Positions 1 through 7,325 of a DNA stretch of 36,322 nucleotides are shown here, piece by piece. A program made the translations under genes and the position numbers. The first letter of the stretch is position 1, and every line of letters starts with the position of its first letter. The notes below the pieces were generated by a model. That model worked only from the letters and a program-made list of their open reading frames with translations. It had not been told where the DNA came from and searched no databases. Origin of the DNA: Mycobacterium intermedium (lineage in GTDB: Bacteria; Actinomycetota; Actinomycetes; Mycobacteriales; Mycobacteriaceae); contig NZ_MVHT01000070.1 of the NCBI RefSeq assembly GCF_002086275.1, forward strand, positions 1-36,322, given 5' to 3'.

Positions 1-253
1 GACGTCGAGGTGGGTTACGCGCCCCGTCGACGTACCTTTGCGACCCGCGCTTATCGCGCGCCAGCCGGTCGGCGCGCAGCAGACGGGACAGCACGGCGGC
101 GAGGTCGGCGTCGGCGCCGACCACGATCAGCCGCTCAAATGGGCCCGGCGCGTCGTCGACAGCCAGCGTGGGTAGGCCGGTCAACGGGCGAGGTAAAGGA
201 CGGTCGCCGAACACCAATACCGCCGCGCTGGGCGTTTTCACCCCGTTGTTCAT
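1..253 (-). CDS. Conserved mycobacterial protein, Rv0358-like (partial, N-terminal 84 residues)
   Basis: A minus-strand reading frame opens at the ATG complementary to 251-253 and runs off the left edge without a stop. It starts MNNGVKTPSAAVLVFGDRP and keeps a protein-like composition, with a hydrophobic stretch around FERLIVVGADADLAAVLSRL. A GAGGAG ribosome-binding site sits just before the ATG. The gene is divergent from purA, the arrangement remembered for Rv0358/purA in M. tuberculosis. No catalytic motif is visible in the part present, and the function is unknown. A TANNNT hexamer (TACCCT, complement of 276-281) could be its -10, about 22 nt before the start. That the frame is coding is fairly sure; the family assignment rests on context and memory. 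Confidence 0.7.
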   Translation of the reverse strand, partial: MNNGVKTPSAAVLVFGDRPLPRPLTGLPTLAVDDAPGPFERLIVVGADADLAAVLSRLLRADRLARDKRGSQRYVDGARNPPRR

Positions 254-336
254 GGCTCCTCACACACCGCTCGGTAGGGTAGGTCACCGGCTGGACCACA
301 ATAAGCGGGCACAATCCGCGAGATCAGGAGCACGTC

Positions 337-1635
337 ATGCCGGCAGTCGTCCTCATCGGCGCCCAATGGGGCGACGAGGGCAAGGGTAAAGCCACTGATC
401 TACTCGGTGGGCGCGTGCAGTGGGTGGTGCGGTACCAGGGCGGTAACAACGCCGGGCACACCGTCGTGCTGCCCACCGGCGAGAACTTCGCGCTTCACCT
501 CATCCCGTCCGGCGTGCTGACCCCGGGCGTCACCAACGTCATCGGCAACGGCGTGGTGATCGATCCCGGGGTGTTGCTGGACGAACTCAAAGGTCTCGAG
601 GACCGCGGCGTCGACACCTCCAAGTTGCTGATCTCCGCCGACGCCCACCTGCTGATGCCCTACCACGTCGCGATCGACAAGGTCACCGAGCGCTACATGG
701 GCAGCAAGAAGATCGGCACCACCGGACGGGGCATCGGCCCGTGCTATCAGGACAAGATCGCGCGGATGGGGATCCGGGTGGCCGACGTGCTCGATAGCGA
801 GCAACTGACCCACAAGGTGGAGGCCGCGCTCGAGTTCAAGAATCAGGTGCTGGTCAAGATCTACAACCGCAAGGCGCTGGATCCGGCGCAGGTCGTCGAG
901 GTGCTGCTCGAGCAGGCGGAAGGATTCAAGCACCGCATCGCCGACACCCGGCTGCTGCTCAACGCCGCGCTGGAGGCCGGTGAAACGGTCTTGCTGGAAG
1001 GCTCGCAGGGCACCCTGCTCGACGTCGACCACGGCACCTACCCGTACGTGACGTCGTCGAACCCGACGGCGGGCGGCGCGGCCGTCGGCTCCGGCATCGG
1101 ACCCACCCGGATCAACACGGTGCTCGGAATCCTCAAGGCCTACACGACCCGGGTCGGTTCCGGCCCATTCCCCACCGAGCTGTTCGATGAGCACGGCGAA
1201 TACCTGTCGAAGACCGGCGGCGAGTTCGGCGTCACGACCGGACGACGCCGGCGCTGCGGCTGGTTCGACGCCGTCATCGCCCGCTACGCCACCCGCGTGA
1301 ACGGCATCACCGACTTCTTCCTGACCAAACTCGACGTGCTGTCCAGCCTCGAAACGGTGCCGGTCTGCGTCGGTTACGAGATCGACGGCAAGCGCACCCA
1401 CGAGATGCCGATGACCCAATCGGATCTCTGGCGTGCCCAGCCGGTCTACGAGGAGTTGCCGGGCTGGTGGGAGGACATCTCGGAAGCGCGGGAGTTCGAG
1501 GACCTGCCCGCCAAGGCGCGTGACTACGTGCTTCGGTTGGAAGAGCTTGCCGGAGCACCGGTTTCATGCATCGGTGTCGGTCCGGGACGGGACCAGACGA
1601 TCGTGCGCCGCGACATCCTGCAGGAACGCTCTTGA
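337..1635 (+). CDS. purA: Adenylosuccinate synthetase
   Basis: PurA condenses IMP with aspartate using GTP to give adenylosuccinate, the first committed step from IMP to AMP, in the cytosol. The 432-residue length is normal for bacteria. The N-terminus holds the GDEGKGK phosphate loop (residues 12-18) with catalytic Asp13 and the GGNNAGHT segment with His41, at the same numbers as in E. coli PurA. TTGRGIGP, EGSQGTLLDVDHG and the Arg-rich GVTTGRRRRCGW are further IMP/GTP/aspartate-binding landmarks. An AGGAG site lies about 9 nt before the ATG. The stop overlaps the TTG start of the next gene, so purA heads a five-gene run ending with metZ. Confidence 0.97.
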   Translation: MPAVVLIGAQWGDEGKGKATDLLGGRVQWVVRYQGGNNAGHTVVLPTGENFALHLIPSGVLTPGVTNVIGNGVVIDPGVLLDELKGLEDRGVDTSKLLISADAHLLMPYHVAIDKVTERYMGSKKIGTTGRGIGPCYQDKIARMGIRVADVLDSEQLTHKVEAALEFKNQVLVKIYNRKALDPAQVVEVLLEQAEGFKHRIADTRLLLNAALEAGETVLLEGSQGTLLDVDHGTYPYVTSSNPTAGGAAVGSGIGPTRINTVLGILKAYTTRVGSGPFPTELFDEHGEYLSKTGGEFGVTTGRRRRCGWFDAVIARYATRVNGITDFFLTKLDVLSSLETVPVCVGYEIDGKRTHEMPMTQSDLWRAQPVYEELPGWWEDISEAREFEDLPAKARDYVLRLEELAGAPVSCIGVGPGRDQTIVRRDILQERS

Positions 1636-2303
1636 CGCACTACGGGGCTGTGGGGGCTTCCGACGACCCTTCCGAACGCCCCGAAGATATCGACCCGGAT
1701 TACGAACACCACGGTGGCTTTCCCGAGTACGGGCCGGCCAATCCCGGTGCCGGCTTTCGCCAGTTCGTGGCGAACATGCGCCGCTTGCAGGACCTGGCCG
1801 TGTCCGCCGACCCTGACGACGCCGTGTGGGACGAGGCCGCGCAACGGGCCGCCGCGCTCGTGGAGCTGCTGGAGCCGTATCAGGCCGTCGAGGGGCAAGC
1901 CCCCGCGGGCCGGACGCCCGACATGCCCGGCATGGGTAGCCTGCTGCTGCCGCCGTGGACCCTGACCCGCTACGAGCCCGACGGCGTCGAGATGACGGGG
2001 TCGTTCAGCCGGTTCCACGTCGGGGGCAACTCCGCGGTGCACGGCGGCGTGCTGCCGCTGCTGTTCGACCACATGTTCGGCATGGTCTCCCACGCCGGCG
2101 GACGGCCGATCAGCCGGACCGCGTTCCTGCATGTCGACTACCGGAAGATCACCCCGATCGATGTGCCGTTGGTGATCCGCGGGCGTATCACCAGCACTGA
2201 AGGCCGCAAGGCCTTCGTCGCCGCGGAATTGTTGGACGGTGACGAGAACGTTCTGGCCGAGGGCAACGGATTGATGGTTCGACTATTGCCCGGCCAGCCC
2301 TAG
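1632..2303 (+). CDS. PaaI-type hotdog-fold thioesterase family protein (Rv0356c-like)
   Basis: A 223-residue protein. The TTG start at 1632 was chosen because AGGAA precedes it by 5 nt and it overlaps the purA stop (TTGA arrangement); GTG at 1650 is the alternative. The first ~120 residues are acidic and carry no known motif. The C-terminal ~100 residues look like a single hotdog domain, with HGGVLPLLFDHMFG, the typical PaaI/4HBT pattern in which a His-Gly-Gly loop precedes the central helix holding an Asp, then beta strands ending in RGRITSTEGRKAFVAAEL. Such proteins hydrolyse acyl-CoA thioesters, but the substrate cannot be read here. The long N-terminal extension is unusual for a plain PaaI enzyme and could regulate it or mediate dimer contacts. 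Its place between purA and purT suggests co-expression rather than a known purine role. Confidence 0.85.
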   Translation: MTHYGAVGASDDPSERPEDIDPDYEHHGGFPEYGPANPGAGFRQFVANMRRLQDLAVSADPDDAVWDEAAQRAAALVELLEPYQAVEGQAPAGRTPDMPGMGSLLLPPWTLTRYEPDGVEMTGSFSRFHVGGNSAVHGGVLPLLFDHMFGMVSHAGGRPISRTAFLHVDYRKITPIDVPLVIRGRITSTEGRKAFVAAELLDGDENVLAEGNGLMVRLLPGQP

Positions 2304-2313
2304 TCTTGGAGTT

Positions 2314-3651
2314 GTGACCGAAGGACAGGACGGACCCGACGCCGCCCCCGACACGACGACGAAGTTCGACGTCCCCCCCGAGGCAGCCCCGGAGGAGCCG
2401 GTCACTTCGCCCGAGCAGATCGACGTGGACACCAGTCCGCGGGTGCTGCTGCTGGGTTCCAACGAGCTGGGCCGGGAGCTGACGGTCGCGCTGCAGCGGC
2501 TGGGCGCCGAGGTCGTCGCCGTCGACGAGCATGGTGACGCCCCCGCGCAGCGGATCGCCGACCAGGCTTTGGTGGTGGCGCCGACCGACACCGAGGCGCT
2601 GGCCGCGGCGTTCAGTGGCCTGCAACCGGATTTCGTGGTGACACTGACCGAGCACGTTTCGGTCGAGGCGCTGGACGCTCTCACCGCGCTCGAAACAAAT
2701 CAGGACGACGCGCCGTCCGGCTCCACCGAACTGGTGCCCAGTGCTCGCAGCGTGCGACTTACCGCCGAGCGCGAGGGCTTGCGCCGGCTGGCGGCCGACC
2801 AGCGCGGCCTGCCGACGGCGCCGTTCTGGTTTGTCGGGTCGCTGACCGAACTCGAGGCGGTCGCGGCCCATGCCGGCTTTCCATTGCTGGTGAAACCGGT
2901 GGAAGGGTCGGCCGAGGCGGGTCAGTCATTCGTCAAGGGCCCCGACGGGCTCGAGTCCGCTTGGCAGCGCGCCCTCGCGCAGCAGCCTGAGGGCGCACAA
3001 CCCCGCGCCTGGGCGGAGGCCGTGGTCGAGGTCGAATTTCTGGTCACGCTGATCGTTGTGCGCAGCGAAGGGCCGGCGGGACCGGTCATCGAGTTCTGCT
3101 CGCCGATCGGTCATCGTCGCGAAACCCACGGTGAGGCCGTTGAGCTGGAATCCTGGCAACCGCAGAAGCTGAGCCCGGCGGCGCTGGATGCGGCCAGGTC
3201 GATCGCCGCGCGGATCGTCAAAGCGCTCGAAGGGCGCGGCGTGTTCAGCGTCGAGTTGATGATCAACGGTGACGAGGTGTACTTCGCCGACGTCAGTCCG
3301 TACCCGACCGACACCGCCTGGGCAACGCTGCGTAGCCAGCGGCTTTCGGCGTTCGAACTGCAGGCGCGGGCCATTCTGGGCGTTGCCGTGGACACTTTGA
3401 TGGTTTCGCCGGGTGCCGCCCGGGTGTTGCGGCCGGGCCACGGCTTCGGCCCGACCGCGGATGCCCTGACGGCCGCGCTCGCCGTGCCGGAAAGCGACGT
3501 GCGAATCTTTGCGCGGGCCGATACCGAGCAGCCGGCCGGCGCACCCTACCCGCTCGGTGTGGTGCTGGCCACCGCGCCCGACGTGGCGACCGCGCGTGAC
3601 CGCGCCCGCGAGGCGGCTGCCCGGTTAAATATGCGAGACTCACGCGCGTGA
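2314..3651 (+). CDS. purT: Formate-dependent phosphoribosylglycinamide formyltransferase (GAR transformylase 2)
   Basis: PurT uses formate and ATP to formylate glycinamide ribonucleotide, bypassing the folate-dependent PurN step of purine synthesis. It is an ATP-grasp enzyme. The sequence shows the N-terminal dinucleotide-like LLLGSNELGREL (about residues 45-56), the ATP-grasp lid region PLLVKPVEGSAEAGQSFVKG, and the later metal-binding part EGRGVFSVELMINGDEVYFADVSP. At 445 residues it is longer than the E. coli enzyme (~390); the extra length is an acidic, Pro/Thr/Asp-rich N-terminal tail of about 40 residues, seemingly disordered. GTG at 2314 was chosen from the TTGGAG just before it; a later start would trim the tail. 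Its TGA overlaps the next GTG by 4 bp (GTGA). Confidence 0.93.
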   Translation: MTEGQDGPDAAPDTTTKFDVPPEAAPEEPVTSPEQIDVDTSPRVLLLGSNELGRELTVALQRLGAEVVAVDEHGDAPAQRIADQALVVAPTDTEALAAAFSGLQPDFVVTLTEHVSVEALDALTALETNQDDAPSGSTELVPSARSVRLTAEREGLRRLAADQRGLPTAPFWFVGSLTELEAVAAHAGFPLLVKPVEGSAEAGQSFVKGPDGLESAWQRALAQQPEGAQPRAWAEAVVEVEFLVTLIVVRSEGPAGPVIEFCSPIGHRRETHGEAVELESWQPQKLSPAALDAARSIAARIVKALEGRGVFSVELMINGDEVYFADVSPYPTDTAWATLRSQRLSAFELQARAILGVAVDTLMVSPGAARVLRPGHGFGPTADALTAALAVPESDVRIFARADTEQPAGAPYPLGVVLATAPDVATARDRAREAAARLNMRDSRA

Positions 3652-4070
3652 GTTACGCAGGAGACATCACCCCACTTGAAGCCTGGAAGATCCTGACCGA
3701 CAACCCCCGGGCGGTGCTGGTCGACGTGCGCACCGACGCCGAATGGCGCTTCGTGGGAGTGCCCGACTTGTCGAGCCTCGGCCGCGACGTGGTGTACATC
3801 GAGTGGAACACCTCCGACGGCAGACGCAACGAGAACTTCCTCGCCGAACTGAAGGAACAGGTCCCGTCGGGCGACGGCGAGCAGGAGCGGCCGGTGCTGT
3901 TCCTGTGCCGCTCGGGCAACCGTTCGATCGGCGCCGCCGAGACCGCGACAGCAGCGGGAATCACGCCGGCCTACAACGTGCTGGACGGCTTCGAGGGCCA
4001 TCTGAATGCCGAGGGTCACCGGGGCGAGACAGGTTGGCGGGCGATTGGATTGCCCTGGACGCAGAAGTGA
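3648..4070 (+). CDS. Rhodanese-domain sulfurtransferase (Rv0390-like)
   Basis: A 140-residue single-domain rhodanese. The fold signature is present: LVDVRTDAEW (residues 24-33) and the active-site loop LFLCRSGNRS, whose Cys87 would carry the persulfide, followed by the C-terminal YNVLDGFEGHLN. The loop C-R-S-G-N-R is the six-residue type that fits sulfane-sulfur substrates. The GTG start overlaps the purT stop by 4 bp, indicating translational coupling, and metZ begins only 7 bp downstream. This supports a sulfur-handling role next to MetZ, for example supplying or detoxifying sulfide or persulfide; the exact donor and acceptor are inferred, not shown. Confidence 0.93.
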   Translation: MSYAGDITPLEAWKILTDNPRAVLVDVRTDAEWRFVGVPDLSSLGRDVVYIEWNTSDGRRNENFLAELKEQVPSGDGEQERPVLFLCRSGNRSIGAAETATAAGITPAYNVLDGFEGHLNAEGHRGETGWRAIGLPWTQK

Positions 4071-4077
4071 CCCGGCC

Positions 4078-5298
4078 GTGACGGACGAACACTCGGTCCG
4101 TACCCCGAAGGCCCTGCCCGACGGCGTCAGCCAAGCCACCATCGGCGTGCGCGGCGGGTTGTTGCGCTCCGGGTTCGACGAGACCGCCGAGTCGATGTTC
4201 TTGACGTCCGGGTACGTCTACCCGTCGGCGTCGGTCGCCGAGCAGTCGTTCACCGGCGAGCTCGACCACTTCGTCTACTCGCGGTACGGAAACCCGACCG
4301 TCAGTATGTTCGAGGAACGGTTACGCCTGATCGAGGGGGCTCCGGCGGCGTTCGGCACGGCCAGCGGGATGGCCGCCGTTTTTGTCTCGCTGGGCGCGTT
4401 GTTGGGTGCCGGCGACCGGTTGGTCGCGGCGCGCAGCCTGTTCGGCTCGTGTTTCGTGGTGTGCAACGAGATCCTGCCGCGCTGGGGGGTGGAGACCGTC
4501 TTCGTCGACGGCGACGACCTCTCCCAGTGGGAAGAGGCGTTGTCGGTGCCCACCCAGGCGGTGTTCTTCGAGACGCCGTCCAATCCCATGCAGTCCCTGG
4601 TGGACATCGCGGCGGTGACCGAGCTGGCGCACGCCGCGGGCGCAAAAGTGGTGCTGGACAACGTCTTTGCGACGCCGCTGCTGCAGCAGGGCTTTCCGCT
4701 CGGAGTCGACGTGGTGGTGTATTCGGGCACCAAACACATCGACGGCCAGGGCCGGGTGCTGGGCGGCGCGATCCTCGGCGACAAGGAGTACATCGACGGG
4801 CCGGTGCAGAAACTGATGCGGCACACCGGCCCGGCGCTGAGTGCGTTCAATGCCTGGGTGTTGCTGAAAGGCCTTGAGACACTGGCGGTTCGGGTCCAGT
4901 ACGCCAATGCCTCGGCGCAACGCATCGCCGAGTTCCTGGAGGGACATCCCGCGGTGCGCTGGGTGCGTTACCCGTTCCTGCCGTCGCACCCGCAGTATGA
5001 CCTTGCCAAGCGTCAGATGAGCGGGGGCGGAACGGTTGTCACTTTTGAGCTGGATGCCCCCGAGGGTGCCGCCAAGCAGCGGGCGTTCGAAGTGCTGGAC
5101 AAGTTGCGGCTGGTGGACATCTCCAACAACCTCGGCGACGCGAAATCGCTTGTCACGCATCCGGCTACCACAACCCACCGGGCGATGGGTCCGGAGGGCC
5201 GCGCCGCCATCGGACTGGGTGACGGCGTGGTCCGCATCTCCGTTGGCCTGGAAGGCACCGACGATTTGATCGCCGATATCGACCAGGCGCTGAGTTAG
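4078..5298 (+). CDS. metZ: O-succinylhomoserine sulfhydrylase (Cys/Met metabolism PLP enzyme)
   Basis: MetZ combines an activated homoserine ester with sulfide to form homocysteine for methionine synthesis, using pyridoxal phosphate. The 406-residue reading from GTG 4078 matches the remembered length of the mycobacterial enzyme. Family landmarks are SRYGNPTVSMFEERL, the GTASGMAA segment that binds the PLP phosphate, ETPSNPM, LDNVFATPLLQQ with the PLP-contacting Asp, and SGTKHIDGQGR with the Schiff-base Lys219. A longer reading frame extends upstream to 4006 but would overlap the rhodanese by 65 bp, so the GTG is preferred. It is the last gene of the purA-metZ run; its TAG lies in a 7-bp tandem repeat shared with ndhA. 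Confidence 0.95.
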   Translation: MTDEHSVRTPKALPDGVSQATIGVRGGLLRSGFDETAESMFLTSGYVYPSASVAEQSFTGELDHFVYSRYGNPTVSMFEERLRLIEGAPAAFGTASGMAAVFVSLGALLGAGDRLVAARSLFGSCFVVCNEILPRWGVETVFVDGDDLSQWEEALSVPTQAVFFETPSNPMQSLVDIAAVTELAHAAGAKVVLDNVFATPLLQQGFPLGVDVVVYSGTKHIDGQGRVLGGAILGDKEYIDGPVQKLMRHTGPALSAFNAWVLLKGLETLAVRVQYANASAQRIAEFLEGHPAVRWVRYPFLPSHPQYDLAKRQMSGGGTVVTFELDAPEGAAKQRAFEVLDKLRLVDISNNLGDAKSLVTHPATTTHRAMGPEGRAAIGLGDGVVRISVGLEGTDDLIADIDQALS

Positions 5299-5322
5299 CC
5301 GTTAGCCGTTAGCAGTTAGCCG
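5295..5322. repeat. Four-copy 7-bp tandem repeat at the metZ/ndhA convergence
   Basis: TTAGCCG is repeated four times in a row (third copy TTAGCAG). The repeat contains the metZ stop (TAG, 5296-5298) and, in its last copy, the ndhA stop (TAA, complement of 5316-5318). It fills the entire 17-bp space between the two convergent genes. No long hairpin with a T-run is seen, so it is not called a terminator. Confidence 0.85.
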
Positions 5323-6746
5323 GCTTTCTGTTCGGCTCGTTCGGCTCGCTCGGCGGCCGCCAAGGCGCCCTGGCTTTCGGCGGGCCCGATCCCTTGGCTT
5401 TCTTCCATCCACTTGGTCACGACTCTGGCGTAGATCATCTGGCTGGTGATCGCCATCTGCCCACGCGTGCGGCCCAGGAAGGAAATCACCCAGGAGAACA
5501 ACGCGGCGATCCGGTTGCGGTGGCCGACCAGGTACGCCAGGTGCAGCACCAGCCATGCCAACCAGGCGATGAAGCCGCCGAACTCCAATTTGCCGATCTG
5601 CGCCACGGCGCTGAACCGCGAGATGGTGGCCATGCTGCCCTTGTTGAAGTACTTGAACGGCTCGCGGTTGGCCGGATCGTCCTTACCTTTGACGACGTGC
5701 TTGATCACCTTGGTCGCGTACGCCGCACCCTGGATCGCGCCCTGCGCCATCCCGGGCACGCCCGGCACCGACGCGAGGTCGCCGATGACGAACACGTTCG
5801 GGTGGCCTTTGACGGTGAGGTCGGGCTCGACGATCACCCGCCCGGCCCGGTCTGTTTCGGTGCCGTCGGATTGATCGGCGACCAGCTTGCCCAACTCGCT
5901 GGCCTGGACGCCCGCCGCCCACACCTTGACCGCGCACTCGATGCGGCGTTCCCCGGCGTCCTTCTCCTTGATCGTGATGCCCTGGTAGTCGACGGCGGTC
6001 ACCATCGCGTTGAGCTGGACTTCGACGTCCATCTTCTCCAGTCGGCGTTGCGCTTTATTGCCCAACTTCTCGCCCATCGGCGGCAGCACCAACGGGGCGG
6101 CGTCGACCAGGACCACCCGGCACTCGCTGGGCGTGATGGTGCGAAACGCGCCGGCGAGGGTGCGTTCGGCAAGTTCGACGATCTGCCCGGCTACCTCGAC
6201 GCCGGTCGGCCCGGCCCCCACCACCACGAAGGTGAGGCGGCGTTCCCGCTCGGCGGGGTCGGTGGTCACCTCGGCGGCCTCGAACGAGCCAAGGATTCGG
6301 CCGCGCAGTTCCAGGGCGTCGTCGATGGTCTTCATGCCGGGGGCGAACGTGGCGAAGTGATCGTTGCCGAAGTAGGACTGCTGGGAGCCGGACGCCACGA
6401 TCAGGCTGTCGTACGGCGTCACGGTCTCCATGTCCAGCAGCTTCGACGTGACCGTCTGGTCCTTCAGGTTGATGTCCTTGACCTCACCCAGTAGGACGCG
6501 CACGTTCTTCTGCCGACGCAGGATGAGTCGGGTGGTCGGAGCGATATCGCCTTCGGACAAGATGCCGGTGGCCACCTGGTAGAGGAGCGGCTGAAACAGG
6601 TGGGTGGTCGTCTTGGAGATCAGGGTGATGTCGACGTCAGCGCGCTTGAGCTTCCGAGCCGCGTTCAGGCCGCCGAACCCGCTACCGATGATGACGACGC
6701 GGTGGCGCTTTTCGGCGGGCGCGAGTTCGGTCGATGGGGGCGTCAT
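5316..6746 (-). CDS. ndhA: Type II NADH dehydrogenase (NDH-2)
   Basis: A monotopic flavoprotein that passes electrons from NADH to menaquinone without pumping protons, at the inner face of the plasma membrane. The 476 residues contain two Rossmann dinucleotide motifs: GSGFGG (residues 21-26) for FAD and GAGPTG (177-182) for NADH. The quinone-site region reads AQGAIQGA. A hydrophobic/amphipathic C-terminal part (GGFIAWLAWLVLHLAYLVG) anchors the protein to the membrane. The position next to metZ and the sequence TLISKTTTHLFQPLLYQVATG fit NdhA (Rv0392c) rather than the paralog Ndh. AAGGAGG precedes the ATG. The Ala/Glu-rich C-terminal tail (AAAERAERAEQKAG) is a charged extension. Confidence 0.95.
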   Translation of the reverse strand: MTPPSTELAPAEKRHRVVIIGSGFGGLNAARKLKRADVDITLISKTTTHLFQPLLYQVATGILSEGDIAPTTRLILRRQKNVRVLLGEVKDINLKDQTVTSKLLDMETVTPYDSLIVASGSQQSYFGNDHFATFAPGMKTIDDALELRGRILGSFEAAEVTTDPAERERRLTFVVVGAGPTGVEVAGQIVELAERTLAGAFRTITPSECRVVLVDAAPLVLPPMGEKLGNKAQRRLEKMDVEVQLNAMVTAVDYQGITIKEKDAGERRIECAVKVWAAGVQASELGKLVADQSDGTETDRAGRVIVEPDLTVKGHPNVFVIGDLASVPGVPGMAQGAIQGAAYATKVIKHVVKGKDDPANREPFKYFNKGSMATISRFSAVAQIGKLEFGGFIAWLAWLVLHLAYLVGHRNRIAALFSWVISFLGRTRGQMAITSQMIYARVVTKWMEESQGIGPAESQGALAAAERAERAEQKAG

Positions 6747-6843
6747 GGTCCTCCTTCAATGTGGTCGCTGCTGCGCTTGTACCACCCTATGACTCGAATT
6801 AGTCCGGGCACTATAGCAATGCGCCTGGTTGTTCGTTTACAAC

Positions 6844-6860
6844 ATACGGGTGGGGGGTAT
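6844..6860. promoter_or_regulatory. CsoR/RicR-type copper operator (predicted)
   Basis: The 17-bp ATACGGGTGGGGGGTAT has ATAC/GTAT arms around a G-rich core, the general form of operators bound by Cu(I)-sensing CsoR/RicR repressors. It overlaps the start of the predicted -10 (6860-6865) of the LpqS-like gene, where a bound repressor would block RNA polymerase. LpqS is a known RicR-regulon member in M. tuberculosis. The match to a consensus is by eye; no position-weight score was computed. Confidence 0.5.
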
Positions 6861-6865
6861 ACCCT
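6860..6865 (+). promoter_or_regulatory. -10 element of a leaderless promoter for the LpqS-like gene
   Basis: TACCCT fits the mycobacterial TANNNT -10 and ends 6 nt before the GTG at 6872, placing the transcript start at or next to the start codon. There is no Shine-Dalgarno sequence before this GTG. Confidence 0.45.
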
Positions 6866-6871
6866 GGTTGC

Positions 6872-7246
6872 GTGTTACCAGCCCCGCCCCGCACCGCCGT
6901 CGCCGCAGTAGCCGCGGTGTGGCTGGTGCTCAGGATGGCCGGGTTGCACTGCGGGATACCGCAATTGGCCTTTGGCCTAGGCGATTCGTCGAAGGTGGTG
7001 GTGCTGACCGCCGGCCACGATCAGGTCGTTGACGGCGCATCGGCATGCCCGGCGAAAATCGCGACCGCTATTTCGCCGCGTGCGACGACGGCGTTGGCCT
7101 CTCTTGGGCTGGTGGCGGTGCTCGGCGTCATCGTTGCGTGGGCTGCCTGCGTCGCACGGCCGGGTGGACGGAGTCCGCCTGCCGGGTCGGTTTTTTCTGT
7201 TTCCGGTCGAGATCTCCTCACCAGGTTCTGTCTAGCCCGTCAGTGA
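6872..7246 (+). CDS. LpqS-like small copper-associated exported/membrane protein
   Basis: A 124-residue protein from a GTG start. It has an N-terminal hydrophobic segment (TAVAAVAAVWLVLRMAG, about 8-24) that could be a signal anchor, a central DGASACPAKIATAISPRATTAL, a second hydrophobic segment (LASLGLVAVLGVIVAWAAC, about 76-94) and the C-terminus GRDLLTRFCLARQ. From memory, the CP..LA.A..PR pattern and the C-terminal DLLT.FC.ARR-like end are shared with LpqS and related actinobacterial proteins tied to copper. His26/Cys27, Cys57 and the C-terminal Cys are possible Cu(I) ligands. Unlike LpqS there is no good lipobox, so lipidation is doubtful. The copper-type operator upstream and a terminator at the stop support a one-gene transcript. 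The copper role is inferred. Confidence 0.6.
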   Translation: MLPAPPRTAVAAVAAVWLVLRMAGLHCGIPQLAFGLGDSSKVVVLTAGHDQVVDGASACPAKIATAISPRATTALASLGLVAVLGVIVAWAACVARPGGRSPPAGSVFSVSGRDLLTRFCLARQ

Positions 7247-7271
7247 TCGCTGCTTTCTCGCGATCACTTTT
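7242..7271 (+). terminator. Hairpin terminator after the LpqS-like gene
   Basis: AGTGATCGC (7242-7250) and GCGATCACT (7260-7268) form a perfect 9-bp stem with a 9-nt loop, followed by TTTT through 7271. The left arm includes the stop codon of the LpqS-like gene (TGA 7244-7246). It also insulates the PPE gene 55 bp downstream. Confidence 0.7.
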
Positions 7272-7325
7272 GTACGGCACAGACATGAAGTCTTGTACGG
7301 GTAAAACCGTTGGAGGTCAAAGGAA

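Noticed and set aside
400..1419. Long minus-strand open frame across purA
   Set aside because: It lies in the shadow of the certain purA gene, whose codon bias explains it; composition is not protein-like.
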